Source: Paracoccaceae bacterium (GTDB lineage: Bacteria > Pseudomonadota > Alphaproteobacteria > Rhodobacterales > Rhodobacteraceae). Taken from it: a stretch of 5,406 bases of DNA. This document shows, piece after piece, positions 5,078 to 5,406 of this stretch. The notes beneath the pieces were generated by a model, which saw only the letters and a list, made by a program, of their open reading frames with translations, searched no databases and was not told the DNA's origin. The position numbers were made by a program, and so were the translations under genes. How positions within the stretch are numbered: the stretch's first letter is position 1; each line of letters opens with the position of its first letter. The DNA is taken from positions 1 through 5,406 of the forward strand of contig JAAUPC010000262.1 of NCBI GenBank assembly GCA_012036325.1, written 5' to 3'.

Positions 5078-5406
5078 GGCGACGTTGTCGCGCAGGATCT
5101 CGTCGATGATGTCCGGGCCGTTCCAGTTCTTCGTCGTCCCGAAGAAGGTCTTGTTGTCGTTGTCGTGTCGGTTGTTGAAGAACTGGTAGTCGTATTCCGG
5201 CCAGTCGGCGTTGTGACCGGTCCACGCCCGGGCCGCAGCCTCGACATCGCCCTCGGTGTAGTTGCCCACCCCCAGGGTGAACAGCTCCATCAGTTCGCGG
5301 GCGAAGTTCTCGTTCGGGTTGCCCTTCATCGTTCTTGCCGTTCGACAGGTAGATCAGCATCGCCGGCTCGAGCGACATCGCCTGGGTGAGGGTGAGGAAG
5401 TTGCCG
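5066..5406 (-). pseudogene. DUF1800 family protein, internal fragment with apparent frameshift
   Basis: Fragment of a DUF1800 protein, a family of about 450-600 residues, often exported and found near DUF1501 genes; its function is not established. Seen on the minus strand: from 5405 the frame reads GNFLTLTQAMSLEPAMLIYLSNGKN (to 5331). It then must shift by one base to continue as KGNPNENFARELMELFTLG, the family's signature, followed by NYTEGDVEAAARAWTGH, RHDNDNKTFFG and NWNGPDIIDEILRDNVAKRLI. About 115 residues are present and both ends are missing: the right by the window edge, the left by the pyrD junction. All four prolines use CCG and no leucine uses CTT, unlike the neighbouring genes. 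The frameshift may be genuine decay or a base-call error. No partner DUF1501 gene is in view. Confidence 0.85.

Noticed and set aside
5076..5189. Plus-strand continuation of the PyrD frame to a TAG
   Set aside because: The residues beyond R111 are antisense of the DUF1800 gene. I treat them as an accidental read-through, not a novel PyrD domain.

Overview
This GC-rich window looks like a chromosomal stretch from an alphaproteobacterium, probably a Rhodobacterales (Rhodobacter/Paracoccus-like) organism. The reasons are the heavy use of CCC, CTT and GCC codons, the protein families and how closely their residues match those families, and the tight packing with ATGA/GTGA overlaps. No rRNA, tRNA, insertion sequence, CRISPR array or phage gene is visible.

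Layout. Positions 1-1765 hold three minus-strand genes: an SRAP-family (YedK/HMCES-like) DNA-crosslinking peptidase, then a sugar phosphate isomerase/epimerase-like TIM barrel, then the start of a CpdA-like metallophosphoesterase that overlaps the isomerase by ATGA and runs off the left edge. Positions 1883-2671 hold two plus-strand genes: a small exported protein with four cysteines and a VOC (glyoxalase-fold) protein. Positions 2655-4256 (minus) encode a full-length exported 5'-nucleotidase of the UshA/CD73 family, converging on the VOC gene with a 17-base overlap. Divergent from it, 4408-4746 (plus) is a DUF952 protein whose stop overlaps the GTG start of pyrD (quinone-dependent dihydroorotate dehydrogenase).

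The right end is abnormal. PyrD reads well for 111 residues, to the conserved RAAINR motif at about 5075, and then stops abruptly. From there to the right edge the sequence is the minus strand of an unrelated DUF1800 protein, cut off at both ends and carrying an apparent +1 frameshift near 5330. Proline codons switch from 11 of 12 CCC (pyrD) to 4 of 4 CCG (DUF1800), so the two halves probably come from different genomes. The join lies in a short stretch that fits both genes. An assembly or amplification chimera is the most economical explanation; a real rearrangement is possible.

Functional themes are modest. Periplasmic nucleotide salvage (5'-nucleotidase) sits beside pyrimidine synthesis (pyrD), and a DNA-protein crosslink repair protein sits beside a sugar isomerase/phosphoesterase pair. 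I see no convincing undescribed multi-gene system. The points most worth a second look are the pyrD/DUF1800 junction, a possible leaderless promoter for the SRAP gene, and two inverted repeats in the divergent nucleotidase/DUF952 promoter region.
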